In this document: in pieces, positions 14,301-25,012 of the stretch
How the letters are laid out: each line of letters opens with the position of its first letter
Numbering within the stretch: position 1 is the stretch's first letter
Assembly: GCA_905182985.1 (NCBI GenBank)
Contig: CAJJDN010000043.1
Coordinates: 529,135-593,134, forward strand
DNA: 64,000 nt
Direction of reading: 5' to 3'
DNA from: Paramecium sonneborni
Lineage: Eukaryota > Ciliophora > Oligohymenophorea > Peniculida > Parameciidae
Translations under genes and position numbers: made by a program
The notes under the pieces: generated by a model
Database searches by the model: none
What the model saw: only the letters and a program-made list of their open reading frames with translations
What the model was told of the DNA's origin: nothing

Positions 14301-15809
14301 AAATCTTCTTAATCTATCTTACCAAGATTAAAAAGTGAAATAGCTCTTCATAATGGTAAGGAAATATATATTATGGTATAATAAGCAAAAGATTTAAAAA
14401 GAGAACTTGATTGTATTATTTATTAAAAGTAATTTTATTAAAATAATATTTAATAGTTAAGCAGCTACAAAAAAACTAGCTAATTTAAGAACACTTTAAC
14501 ATAATGAAGGTTTTGGTACAGATGTTGATACAGTTTCATAAATTTAAGAAAAAGTAAAGTTATTTTTTATATATTTAAGATTGAAAACCTCAAAAAATTA
14601 AGAGAGGAAGCCGAACATGATTATTTATTAAGTATGGTACAAGATAGTAGATTAAGAATTATTATTAAAATTAGTGGAGACAATAGATCATATAATGAAG
14701 AATGGATTAGAGACTTAAATTATTTATAATGTAATTTGAATAAGCTTATAAAATATGAAAAATAAGATATCAGTAAAATGGAAACTGAAATAAGATAAAT
14801 TCATACAATACATATTCAATATGTAGATGCTTTTAATAATAATATGAGTTATTAAAAATAAATGATTGGTTAGATTAATAAAACTGTTACACAAAAAGAA
14901 AATTTTGATCATTTCTTTTAATAATCAGATTCAATTATATAATAGTAATCTACAGAAAAGATGCAAAAATTATAACTACAATATGCTTAAAATGAAGATA
15001 AAGAATAATAAAGAATGAAAAGAATTTAACTTGAAAAAAATAGTAAAGCTATATCTGATAAGCTTGAAGTTTTAAGATAAACTATGGCCCATGTTAGTCA
15101 ATACATTGAAGTAATATTATAAGTCTTATATTAAGATTGAAAATCCTGATTATTCTAAAGAATAAAGTTTTGTTGAATTTTTAAATTATTTAGAAATCAA
15201 AACATCACTTGAAGCAAAAATTACATATTAAGAAGATTTATTAAGTGATTTGCATCTTTAATTAAATAAAAAAAAGATGTATTTAGATGTATAATAAACA
15301 TTTATTCAAAAAGACTTTTAAAAATGCTAATTCAAATGAGCACAAAAAATTACGTGAAAAAACAATTAAATTTATTTAAGGAAAAGTGTAAGATAATGAA
15401 ACAATTTAAATGTTGATTGAAAAAAGAGATTAATAATTAAAATAGAATTAAGCTAAGGAAAAACAAAAAAACAGATTATAACTTTCATTATTAGATTATA
15501 ATGTATTTTAAATTTATTAAATTTTAGATTAGCATTAAAAATATAAGATCAAAATTACAATAATGTAAATTTAAAAGCACATCAGAATAAGGAACTGCCT
15601 CAAAAATAACTTTAATTAATGATGTATTTATTCGATCTATTTTCAAGATATATGATGATTTAACAAAAAGATAAAATTTCATCAAAGATAAACTTGGAGA
15701 AGAGATGTATTCACAATTCTTAAATAAGAAACTAGATTTTAATAAAATGTACAAGGCAGCATTCAAATATCATTAAGATCCCACTTTAACATTAATGGAA
15801 CCCTATTGA
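11389..15809 (+). CDS. P-loop (NACHT/STAND-like) ATPase fused to coiled coil, 1,404 aa
   Basis: Eight introns (11466-11488, 11586-11613, 12199-12224, 14429-14456, 14554-14579, 15111-15135, 15289-15313, 15503-15527); exons total exactly 1,405 codons. Near residue 70 is a Walker A loop in PLVIEAEDGVGKKTLLVKW, and near 170 a Walker B strand in RIILIFEGVNHF, the arrangement of NACHT/STAND NTPases such as the NPHP3/TEP1 group. A helical region follows, then a Lys/Glu-rich linker, a Trp-rich patch (RWIWIQFPWVCLSVHSDY), and from about residue 1000 a long coiled coil. The two halves might be two genes, but no in-frame TGA separates them. Function is unknown; a ciliary scaffold is a guess from NPHP3. 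Confidence 0.75.
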
Positions 15810-16295
15810 AGTTTTATTAAAATAATCTATATAATTATTCATATTATTATTATTACTCTAATATATTAATTAATATTTATTCTAATTGAAAGAGTTCATG
15901 TTAGAGCATTTAGATCAATATTTTAATTGATTGTAAAAGAATATAATAATTAAAAATAAATTAATAAGTAATATATATTTTTATTTTATTACTAAAAAAT
16001 AAATAAATAATATTTAAAGATAAAGAATAAGTCGAAAACTATAATTAATTAATTTAGTAAACTATAGTATCTTAAAATAAAGCTAAGATAATAAATTTAT
16101 AAGTTTAATATATATATATATAAGATTGTTTTATTAAAATATTTCTAAAGAACTTATATTTAAAATCTTAATGATTATTATTAATTTTGTAAATAGAATA
16201 AACGATTATAGACTTAATAGTATGAATAAGATTTTCCATAAGCAAATATTTTGGATTAATGAGAAAATGAAAAAAATGTAATATTTATAATTTTG
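15810..16295. other. Intergenic, no gene seen
   Basis: 486 bp, strongly A+T-rich, with runs such as alternating TA near 16111-16122. No frame of length or composition suggesting a gene was found on either strand. It should carry the promoter of the first papain-like gene. Confidence 0.5.
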
Positions 16296-17228
16296 ATGAA
16301 ATAATTTTTAGTAGCTGCTTTAACAATTTTATTCATGACAACAGGATATTACCATTTATCTGTTAATAATAAATCAGATTTTGAAAATTGGGCTTTAAAA
16401 AATAACAAATACTATACAGATAAGGAAAAGTTGTTTAGAATGGAAATCTATAATTCTAACAAAAAAATGATTGAATAACACAACTAAAGAGAAGATGTGA
16501 GTTATAAAATGGGAGAAAATCAATTTATGAGTCTTACTAATGAAGAATTCCTTGAGCTTTATTTATAAAAATAAGATGATTTAAAAGATATAATATAATA
16601 GGAAATACAAGAAATAAAATATTAAAGATTAACTGCTGTGGATTGGAGAAACTACACTACAGTAAAAAATCAAGGAGAATGTAATTCAGGATGGGCATTT
16701 TCTGTAAGTAATTCATTAGAATCATGGTATGCTATAAAAGGATTTCAAAAAATAAATGCATCAACATAATAAATAGTTGATTGTGATTAATAGTCATGGG
16801 GATGTGCTGGAGGTCATAATTAATATGCTTTGGATTATGTATAAAGAGTAGGATTAATGAGTAGTTCAAATTATCCATATGTTGCTAAGAACTAAACTTG
16901 TAAATAAACTAGAAATGGTACTTTCTTTATTAATGGTTATACATATATTGGAGGATCATAATGGTCTGTATATCAATATCTGAGTGATTATCCAGTATCA
17001 GTTGGTATTGATGCAACTAATTGGTAATTTTATTCATCAGGATTATTTATGAATTGCTCATCAAATCCAAATGCAACTAATCATTATGCTTTAGCAGTTG
17101 GTTTTGACACTGCTAATAATTGGATAGTCTAAAATTCATGGGGAACTACATGGGGAGAAAATGGACATATTAGACTATATCCAAATAACACATGCGGAAT
17201 AGTCAATTATGCTTTTTAAATTTATTGA
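16296..17228 (+). CDS. Secreted papain-fold protein lacking catalytic Cys (pseudoprotease 1)
   Basis: Intronless, 310 residues. A signal peptide (MKQFLVAALTILFMTTG) is followed by an I29-type prodomain (residues 25-85, ending MGENQFMSLTNEEF) and a C1A peptidase domain beginning VDWRNYTTVKNQGE. The active-site block is CNSGWAFS where papain has CGSCWAFS: the nucleophile is Gly132. The His (residue 263, NHYALAVGF), the Asn motif (QNSWG) and the oxyanion Gln remain. It should fold and may bind peptides but should not cleave as a Cys protease. The tandem paralogue at 18241 shares the same change. Confidence 0.92.
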
Positions 17229-18240
17229 ATGATTTATCCATATTAAATTTATTAATTTATGATTTACATACTTATCTTATTATATTTCTCTATTTGAAAT
17301 CACTACTTTCAACATATATCAATATCATTCCAAAGTTTTCTTAATACAAAGAATTTAACTATAATCCAACTTTTTTTATCAATTGTTATCAAATAAGTCC
17401 ATTTATTTATAAATCAATTTTCAATGCTAAAAAATACTTTTTTTGGAATCTACAAAAGTAATTTGAGAATTTAATCAGTCAGAAAAAAACTATTACAATT
17501 TATAATTTAACGTAGCAATCTCAATTTTTATTTTTTTTCATCTATCGAATTAATAAGATATTTAACAAAATCACAACCTTTTAAATATAACGGGAAGCTT
17601 TTATATAGCAGACATTATCCAAAAATTATAGAATAAATATATTGATAAATGACAAGATTTAATTCAGATTTAATTGACATAATATATCATATTTATAGAA
17701 TAATATAAATCTTTAGCTTATCATATATTTTACTCATCAATGAAATACTTAAAATATTGATTTTAAAAATAATAATTATTTATACAATATATTGATTTTA
17801 ATCAAATTTATTTTGTGAAAATAAACAATTGTTATGATTTATTTCCTTTAATTTTTATTCTGACTAATACAATATTAAATTCTAGAAATTTAAGCTAAAA
17901 TTTTCTGTTATTTGTTATTCTTTCCTATAAGAACAAGAAAATTTAAAATATATAGATTTAAATAAATTGACATCTAGAATATATCCATTTATTATTGCTA
18001 AATATAATATATTTGACAAAATAATAAAAAACTTACTAAATTAATACAATTTTAATCTCTAAAAACAACTATAATTTTCTTTTAAAATTGTTATTCTTGC
18101 AAGACTTATTGTAATTTTACATAAACAATTTTAATGTAAAATATTTTTATAGAATTAAATTGAACAAACTTGGAAATAAGATATTCTATATTTAATTATT
18201 CTTAATCGAATTCCTAATCTGAAAATGATATTATTAATTA
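17229..18240. other. Long intergenic gap between the two papain-like genes
   Basis: 1,012 bp, about three times the usual gap in this window. I read both strands and found only short frames of biased composition (Phe/Ile/Leu/Asn) and no trace of papain motifs. It may hold regulatory sequence or a decayed gene. Confidence 0.45.
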
Positions 18241-19170
18241 ATGCTTCGATAAATCTTAGCAACAGCAGCAATAACACTTCTTTTGATTACAAATAACTAT
18301 CAAACTTCATCATAATCACAATCTGAGTTTGAAATATGGTCTTAAAAGCATCATAAGAGTTATTTAGGTTAAGAGAAAATATATAGAGAAGGAGTTTATT
18401 AGACAAATAAAAAAATGATAGAAGAGCACAATAAAGTAGAATCCAGATCATATGATATGGGTGAGAATCAATTCATGGCATTGACAAAAGATGAATTTAT
18501 TTCATTATATTTGAATTAATTAGATGCTCCATAAATAGTACAATAAGAACCATAAGAACAAATTTTAAATATTGATGAACCACTTAAGTAGATCGATTGG
18601 AGTTCCTATACTACTATTAAAGAGTAAGGATTATGTGGAGCTGGTTGGGCTTTTTCAGTCAGTAATTCTATAGAAGCTTGGTATGGAATAAGAGGAGGAA
18701 GAAATATTACAGCCTCAGCTTAATAATTAATTGATTGTGACTCATATTCAAAAGGTTGTTATGGAGGATATAATTATAATGCTATGCATTATGCTTAATA
18801 AATTGGATTAATGAGTGGTGTCTATTATCCTTATGTTGGCTAATAATAAGGATGCAGATATAATAGAGGAGAATTTAGAATCAACAACTATTAGTTTGTA
18901 GGTAATTAACAATCAACTTTACAACATTATTTATAAAATTATCCTGTCTCTGTTGGTGTTGATGCTTCAAATTGGTAATTCTACAGAAATGGTACATTTT
19001 TTGATTGTGGATAAACTGTTAATCATTATGCTTTGGCAGTAGGATTCGATTTTGGATACAATTGGATTGTTTAGAATTCTTGGGGCTATGGATGGGGAGA
19101 AAATGGATCTATTAAGTTATCTCCAAATAATACCTGTGGCATACTCAGTTAAGCATATTAGGTTGTTTGA
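18241..19170 (+). CDS. Secreted papain-fold protein lacking catalytic Cys (pseudoprotease 2)
   Basis: Intronless, 309 residues, tandem paralogue of the gene at 16296. Signal peptide (MLRQILATAAITLLLIT), I29-like prodomain ending MGENQFMALTKDEF, then the C1A domain from IDWSSYTTIKEQG. The active-site block reads CGAGWAFS, so the nucleophile position is Gly135. His262 (NHYALAVGF) and the Asn motif (QNSWGYGWGENG) are kept, as are six Cys for disulfides. The two proteins are clearly similar throughout but differ at many positions, so the loss of Cys is old or selected and not a recent sequencing error. Confidence 0.92.
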
Positions 19171-19906
19171 AAAGTATAAATATAATATCAAAACAATATA
19201 ATCTTAAATATAACATTATTTATCCTCTCCCTTACTTATTACATAAATTATATTTATAAATCTAATTAATAATTATGATCATTTATCAATTAATCTTCAT
19301 TAAATTAGGTAAATAATTTATACTTTAATTGTTTTGTTTTTTTACAACATTTTCATTTTAATTTATTAATAAAATTTTATTCTTTAATTCTTTTTTTTTA
19401 ATATTGATAATTACCAGAGCATATAAGATAGTAAATTATAAATAAAATTTAGGTATCAATTTTAAGAAATTAATATTTAAAACTATATTTATATAGATAT
19501 ATATAATCATAATAAAAGAAAAATACTAAGAAGATGGATTCTCTCAAATTGAAATAGACTCTTAGGTATAAGCTGTTTAAAATCAATTGAATAGTGTAAT
19601 AATAGAAAAAAAAGTCTCAAAAATACATATTATTTGTGAATTCTTGAATTTCATATTAGATTGATAATTTTATCATTCTTCTAAAGATAAGACAGATTTT
19701 AATATCTTATGCTGAAATAATAAATATTTAGCTAAAAAAACTAGAATATTTGACTTATAATTAATATTAAGATAATTAAGTAAAATCTGATAATATTCCT
19801 AAACTATCTTCAATAAAATAAAAGCATAACTGGATAAATTATTTTTAATAAAAAAAAAAATTAAAATTCTTAAATGGAAATAATTTTTATAATATTACTT
19901 AACTAA
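19171..19906. other. Intergenic, no confident gene
   Basis: 736 bp of A+T-rich sequence between a plus-strand gene end and a minus-strand gene end. A short frame starts at 19534 (MDSLKLKQTL) and can be extended by a 29-nt intron, but ends after about 33 codons. I do not regard it as a gene. Confidence 0.45.
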
Positions 19907-20820
19907 TCAAAAATAATCAAAGGCTTTATTTTATCTTATAGTACGAAATGATCTTTCATGACTTAAATTCTGTTTTTTTTTTGGTAATTTAAATAAAGGT
20001 AATGTGGTATAACTTGGTTTTCTAATAAATTATTAGAGTTAATAGGTGTCAGCATCAGTTAAATCTTCTTCTTCATTATTAACTTTTTCTTCCTCTTTTT
20101 TCTTATTTTCTTAAGTAAATGTTAATTTAACTCCTGGTTTCAAAGGAAAACCTTCAAAATTATAGGGTTCATCATATTATGTTTTGACTTTTGTTTAAAC
20201 TTTTAATTTAAACAATGCTTATTAGTTTATAATATTTTCTTCAGCAACAGCTTCTGATTTTTATTTATCAACTCTTCCTTATAATTTACTTTTCACTGCA
20301 TTGACTATTGGACTTAATTATTTGACTTATTCTCTCTTTCTCATAATGCTGCCATCGGAATCATAAACTTAATAATCTTTTAATGGTTTTTTTGATAATA
20401 ATAATTTAACTTAAATTTATCTTGCAGGATGTATGAATTCGTTATAAGGTAAATTTTGATCTCTAAGTTTAACATTTCTTCTATCTTTTTTTTTCTTCAT
20501 TGCCTCTAATCGATATTTATCATCAGATTTATCTCTATCAATAACTAAGAGTTATGGTTTAGGATCATATGTTTCAAATAAACCATATTCTTTTTTGATA
20601 TCAATTACTTATTAAGATGAAATATCTTTTAGTTTGATTGATTTACGTATCTATAAGATAGATTAGACATGTTGTGTAGTGTGTCTATCAAAAACTGGTA
20701 TTTTCTTTAGTTTAAATTCTTATATACTGGTTCATCATCCTAAACATAAATTTAATCAGGATCACTATATTCTAGAATGTAAAGCTCTAATAGTTATTAA
20801 CAGTGCTCTAATGCAATCAT
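19907..20820 (-). CDS. Hypothetical charged protein
   Basis: 296 residues with one 23-nt intron at 20705-20727. It begins MIALEHCQQLLELYILEYSD and is rich in Lys, Gln, Asp and Glu, with local conserved-looking motifs (KEYGLFETYDPKPQLLV, LPYNEFIHPARQIQVK, EPYNFEGFPLKPGVKL). The last of these resembles calponin-like or axonemal linker repeats, but I cannot assign a family. It lies 23 bp downstream of the MYB gene on the same strand, with separate start and stop codons. Confidence 0.65.
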
Positions 20821-20843
20821 TAAATAATTAAAGATAATTATAA

Positions 20844-21871
20844 TCAATAATCTAACTAATTATTATAATCTGGTCTAATTTTTAGATAATCTTCATAATC
20901 TTAAAATTAACCTGGATGAAAATATTCTAACACATCTTCTCTTTTGAGATTTGTATCATTAAGGAATGGCTAATAATCAATTCCATTAGCAATATATGGA
21001 TGATAATAAAATTATTTATCAATCATCATATATGAAGGATCCTATTCAATTAATTATTCTACATTATTGAAATAAGAATACCATCTTTAGTAAATTCAAT
21101 CAATTAATTTTTCTTTTTACGTCCTGCTCTACTTCTTTCATTTCTTGGTAATCTTTTACCATTTTCACCTCTATGAGCATATGGATTAAATTTTTGATGA
21201 TGACTTCTACATTAACTTGGAGTTCTTGTACCTATTAATTCACTCATTTATTTAAATATTTTAGATGTTTTCTTCATCATTGATGAATTCATAATGTTTT
21301 CATATTGAGACAAGAAATTTACATAAGTATTATGTTCAACTGCTGACCAATGACCTGTATTTATGTGTTCTTTTTTTGATATTTTTGTTTAATGATGTTT
21401 ATTAGATTTTAAAGTTTATTTTGAACCAAGAGGTGAACCATCTGTTACAATATCTGATTGTAATTTTGGTAACAAAGTACCCTATGTAAAATGTACTAGT
21501 GAATATTAGGGTTAAACTAATTGTTTTATACTAAAATGCTATAGTTTAAATAATACAATTCTTGTTTACAAGGTTCTTCTTATGATGATTTAGTTTTAGG
21601 AAGCAATTCTTTTTAATCATCGTTTCTATAAAATCAAATTAAAACAATACTTGTATTTTTTAGTCTTCTTAGTCTTATTATGCTTTTATTAATCAACAAC
21701 AATTTCGTAATTGACTAGTTATTAAGGTTATTAAAATTAGGGATATAATTGAAAATCACTGATATTCTAATTGATTGCATAATCTATCTTCTAATTTTTT
21801 GGTAAGCTTTCATTTTCAAATTAATAAGCTGGCTAATAATCAACTGGAAATGAAAAGATAGTGTGAATCAT
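20844..21871 (-). CDS. Single-repeat MYB/SANT protein (SHAQKYF-like)
   Basis: 317 residues; introns 21626-21650, 21531-21556 and 21059-21081. The central domain (residues about 150-215) starts GHWSAVEHNTYVNFL and ends IGTRTPSQCRSHHQKF, which is the pattern of single-MYB proteins whose third helix reads SHAQKYF in plants. A basic patch follows (RNERSRAGRKKK). The N-terminus is Gln/Asn-rich. A sequence-specific DNA-binding role is inferred from the family; targets are unknown. It is one of two MYB-type genes in the window. Confidence 0.8.
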
Positions 21872-21982
21872 TTTGTATGAGAATATTTTTATATAAATTA
21901 TATTGACTTTTTAATAATTCTTCTTGATTATAGCTAACCATTTAAATAATAGAAAATAGATTTATATAGTAATATTATAATT

Positions 21983-24166
21983 TCAATATCTTTAAATTGG
22001 ACTATTTCTAAGTTATGACTTAAGAGTAGCATCATGTATAGACTTATTAGCTAATAATTCAGCTGGAATTCCTATTCTACTATTGTATGCAGCTCTAGAT
22101 ACTAATGTTTCTGGTAGAAGACTCTTATCCAATATTGTGTATTTCTCTATCATTTCTGTTAATTCTTTATTCTTTATTGCTAATTAATTTTAAAGATCAG
22201 CAATTTAATCAGAAAGCAATCCTACTTATGTATTATATGCACTCTTCAAATTCTCAAATTAATATGCAGCACCTGAATCCATTTTAAGTCTTAATTCATC
22301 TATTTCTAAATTTTTCTCTTATTCAAAATTATGTAATTTATCAATCAATTTATCATTCTCATCTTAAATACGTTTTTGAATTAGTTCAGCATTGTTTCTT
22401 TAGATTGTTAGATTCTCACATTCTTTTAATTTATTATTATACATATCAAAAGTCTTTTATATTTCATACTTTTAATGATCTATCTATTATTCCAATTATT
22501 TTTATTTCTCTCTATTTTATGTATCTATATCCTTTATTAAAGATTTTAAATCTTAAATTTCTTAAAACTTTGATTTCTCTGTTTCAAATGATCTAAGTTT
22601 AACAAGCTCCAATTCATTTTATAAATTTCTTAATTTATCTTCAAATTCTAATTTTATTTAAGAATAATTCTTAAGATTTTATTAAATTTCTTAATTTTTG
22701 TGATCTAACAAATTTTTTAAATTAATTATTTCTTAACTCAATAATTATATCTATTTTTATAGATCTATTTACATATTTTCATATTAAATAGTTAATCTTT
22801 CAATTCTAGCATGTTAATCAGCAATTTCCCTATTTTTTTCATTTTCTAATAAGATAGCTTTTCTTTTTTAATCTTCAATAGTATTAATCAATCTTTAAAT
22901 TTCTCCATCATAATAATCTTTTTATTATTATTTTTCAACAACCAATTTTTATATATCTTAATTTTTATGATCAATAATTTCTTTTAATTTTAATATTTCT
23001 TAATGTAAAGCTTTCAATTAATTTTCATGTGTCATTTTAAGACTTGTAGTATCATTATTATGAATATTGTCTAAATTAGTCTAAATATTATGATTTTCTT
23101 ATTGATGTAATTACTCATTACTTAAAATTTATCTTCTAAGTATTTCTATTTCAATTCTTAATCCAGAAATATCTGATTCAGATTAAATTTTTAATTTTTA
23201 ATTTTAATTAATCAAAGTTTCTATTTCTTAAGCCTTTATTTCTAATAAATTTTTAAGTTTAACAATTTCTGATACTTAAACGTCTTGTTAATTTTCATGA
23301 GCTGTTTATTAATTTCTTAGATTAGTTTCTTAATACAATTCTAATTTTTATTTTTAAGCCAATAATTCATTTTAATGATCAATCTAAATAGCACTTAATC
23401 TAGATTTAGTGATATCTATTTCATTCATTAATCTTAATTAGGAATCTTAAAATTCTATTTTTTATCTTTCAATTTATGATTACAATTAAGCTACTTATAA
23501 TGTTCTATCTTCTAACATATCTCTAAGTTTTTTGAGTTATGCCTCATACATATCAGCTTAAGAACTATTTGATCGTTTAAATGTTTCTTAAACTTATATT
23601 GTTTAATTATCTGCAACATTTCTTTAATCAGATATAATTCTATTTTTTTCTTGATCTAACGCACTGTTTCTAGCATTTGCTTTTTATACTTCTAAAGTTA
23701 ATGCCTTAATCTCTGTTTCATAATTCTATCTGATTTACATAAGTGAACCCATTTACGCTTCATATTTTTATTTCCACATTTCAGATTCACTTTTTCTTTA
23801 TAAAGCAACCTTTTAAGCCCTTTCCAATTATCCTTATAATGCATTATTAGATTCTAACACTTCTACTACTTTGTATTCTAAGTCACCACTTTTTTACTAA
23901 ACCATACGTTAAAGTTCATTATCAGCCTTATATTTGGCCAATTCACGCTCAAGTTCATAACATTTGATTCTATAATTTTCAGTATCTTCTGACACTATAC
24001 TAAAGTTCATTTTATTTTAAACAGGAGAATGGATGTATGGTGATTGATTATTAAGTGGATAAGCTTTCTTTACAGTTCCTGGTTAAGAAAAATCCTGACT
24101 TGCAAGGACTTGAGAATATTTAGTTGGTGAAATAGTTCTTGGTTACATACTGAGGTTCATTGACAT
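21983..24166 (-). CDS. Large coiled-coil protein, 727 aa
   Basis: A single exon with no TGA across 727 codons. The first 75 residues are Ser/Thr/Pro-rich with repeated TISPTKY-like and HSPV motifs and look disordered. Residues about 75-690 form an almost continuous coiled coil (Gln, Glu, Lys, Leu, Asn; hardly any Pro). The C-terminus has a short conserved-looking tail (SRAAYNSRIGIPAELLANKS). This architecture fits structural proteins of basal bodies or striated fibres, but there is no diagnostic motif. The start at 24166 is the first Met; MNLSM follows at once. Confidence 0.78.
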
Positions 24167-24397
24167 TTTATTAATAAAAATTATTGACAGTCTCCTTATC
24201 TTAACGAATACTTTTATATTACATAATAAAATTATGAATATAATTTATTTATAAATAATATTTTTTTAACTCTTTTTTTTTGTAGCTTTCATGTGTATAA
24301 CTATAAATTTATATTATAATTTATTAAATCAAACAAAAAACCTTTAATCATTTTCATGTTAACTATTATTGACAATAAGAATTAAAGTAATAGGAAA

Positions 24398-24913
24398 ATG
24401 AGTGCTCAATTAATAATTGAAGAATTTGTTAAATCAAAAGAAAATCATTAAAAATAAAAATCATAAGAATAGATATTATTAAATCTTCCAAAAAAGTTGT
24501 TTATACATAAATAGCAATTTAATGACATATAAGAAAATTTAAAAAATAGAAAATCTAAATAAACTTAAGAAGTTCGAAATCGGTTATTTTCTCCAATAAA
24601 TTCAAAAATTCTTAATCCTCCAAAATCTAAATCTATATAAGAAAAGAAATAGGAAACATAAATTTAGATTGATCTAAAGAGTGTAATTCCTTAATCATCA
24701 AAAACTTTGATTGATTGGATGTAAGTAATAAAAAATATAAATTGTCCAAAAGATCCTTTAAAAAAATGGATAAGAGATATTATAATAAAAAATAAAATAA
24801 TTCAAGATTATGATTTTGCTATTTTAATAAGAATTTTGATGCAATTATATAAACTAAAATAAGCAACTTTAGTTAATTTATTTTCTGAGATTATAGAGGA
24901 ATTAGAAATATGA
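24398..24913 (+). CDS. Small hypothetical protein, 171 aa
   Basis: Intronless frame starting MSAQLIIEEFVKSKENHQ. The N-terminal half is Lys/Gln-rich and basic. The C-terminal half is helical with SKTLIDWMQVIKNINCPKD and WIRDIIIKNKIIQDYDFAIL. No family was recognised. It is divergent from the large coiled-coil gene with 231 bp between starts, which could be a shared promoter. Confidence 0.6.
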
Positions 24914-25012
24914 ATAGAAGTGGTAAAAGACAATAATTTATGTATAATCAAGTAAATTTGTATATATATTCATTAATAACATTAATAAAAATAAAACTTA
25001 TATAAAAAATAT

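Noticed and set aside
16270..16305. Alternative upstream exon and 34-nt intron for the first papain-like gene
   Set aside because: Splicing it breaks the frame or the signal peptide. The ATG at 16296 gives a complete signal peptide directly.
19534..19660. Possible two-exon mini-gene starting MDSLKLKQTL
   Set aside because: Only about 33 residues with no motif or downstream continuation; a 29-nt GT...AG can occur by chance in such sequence.
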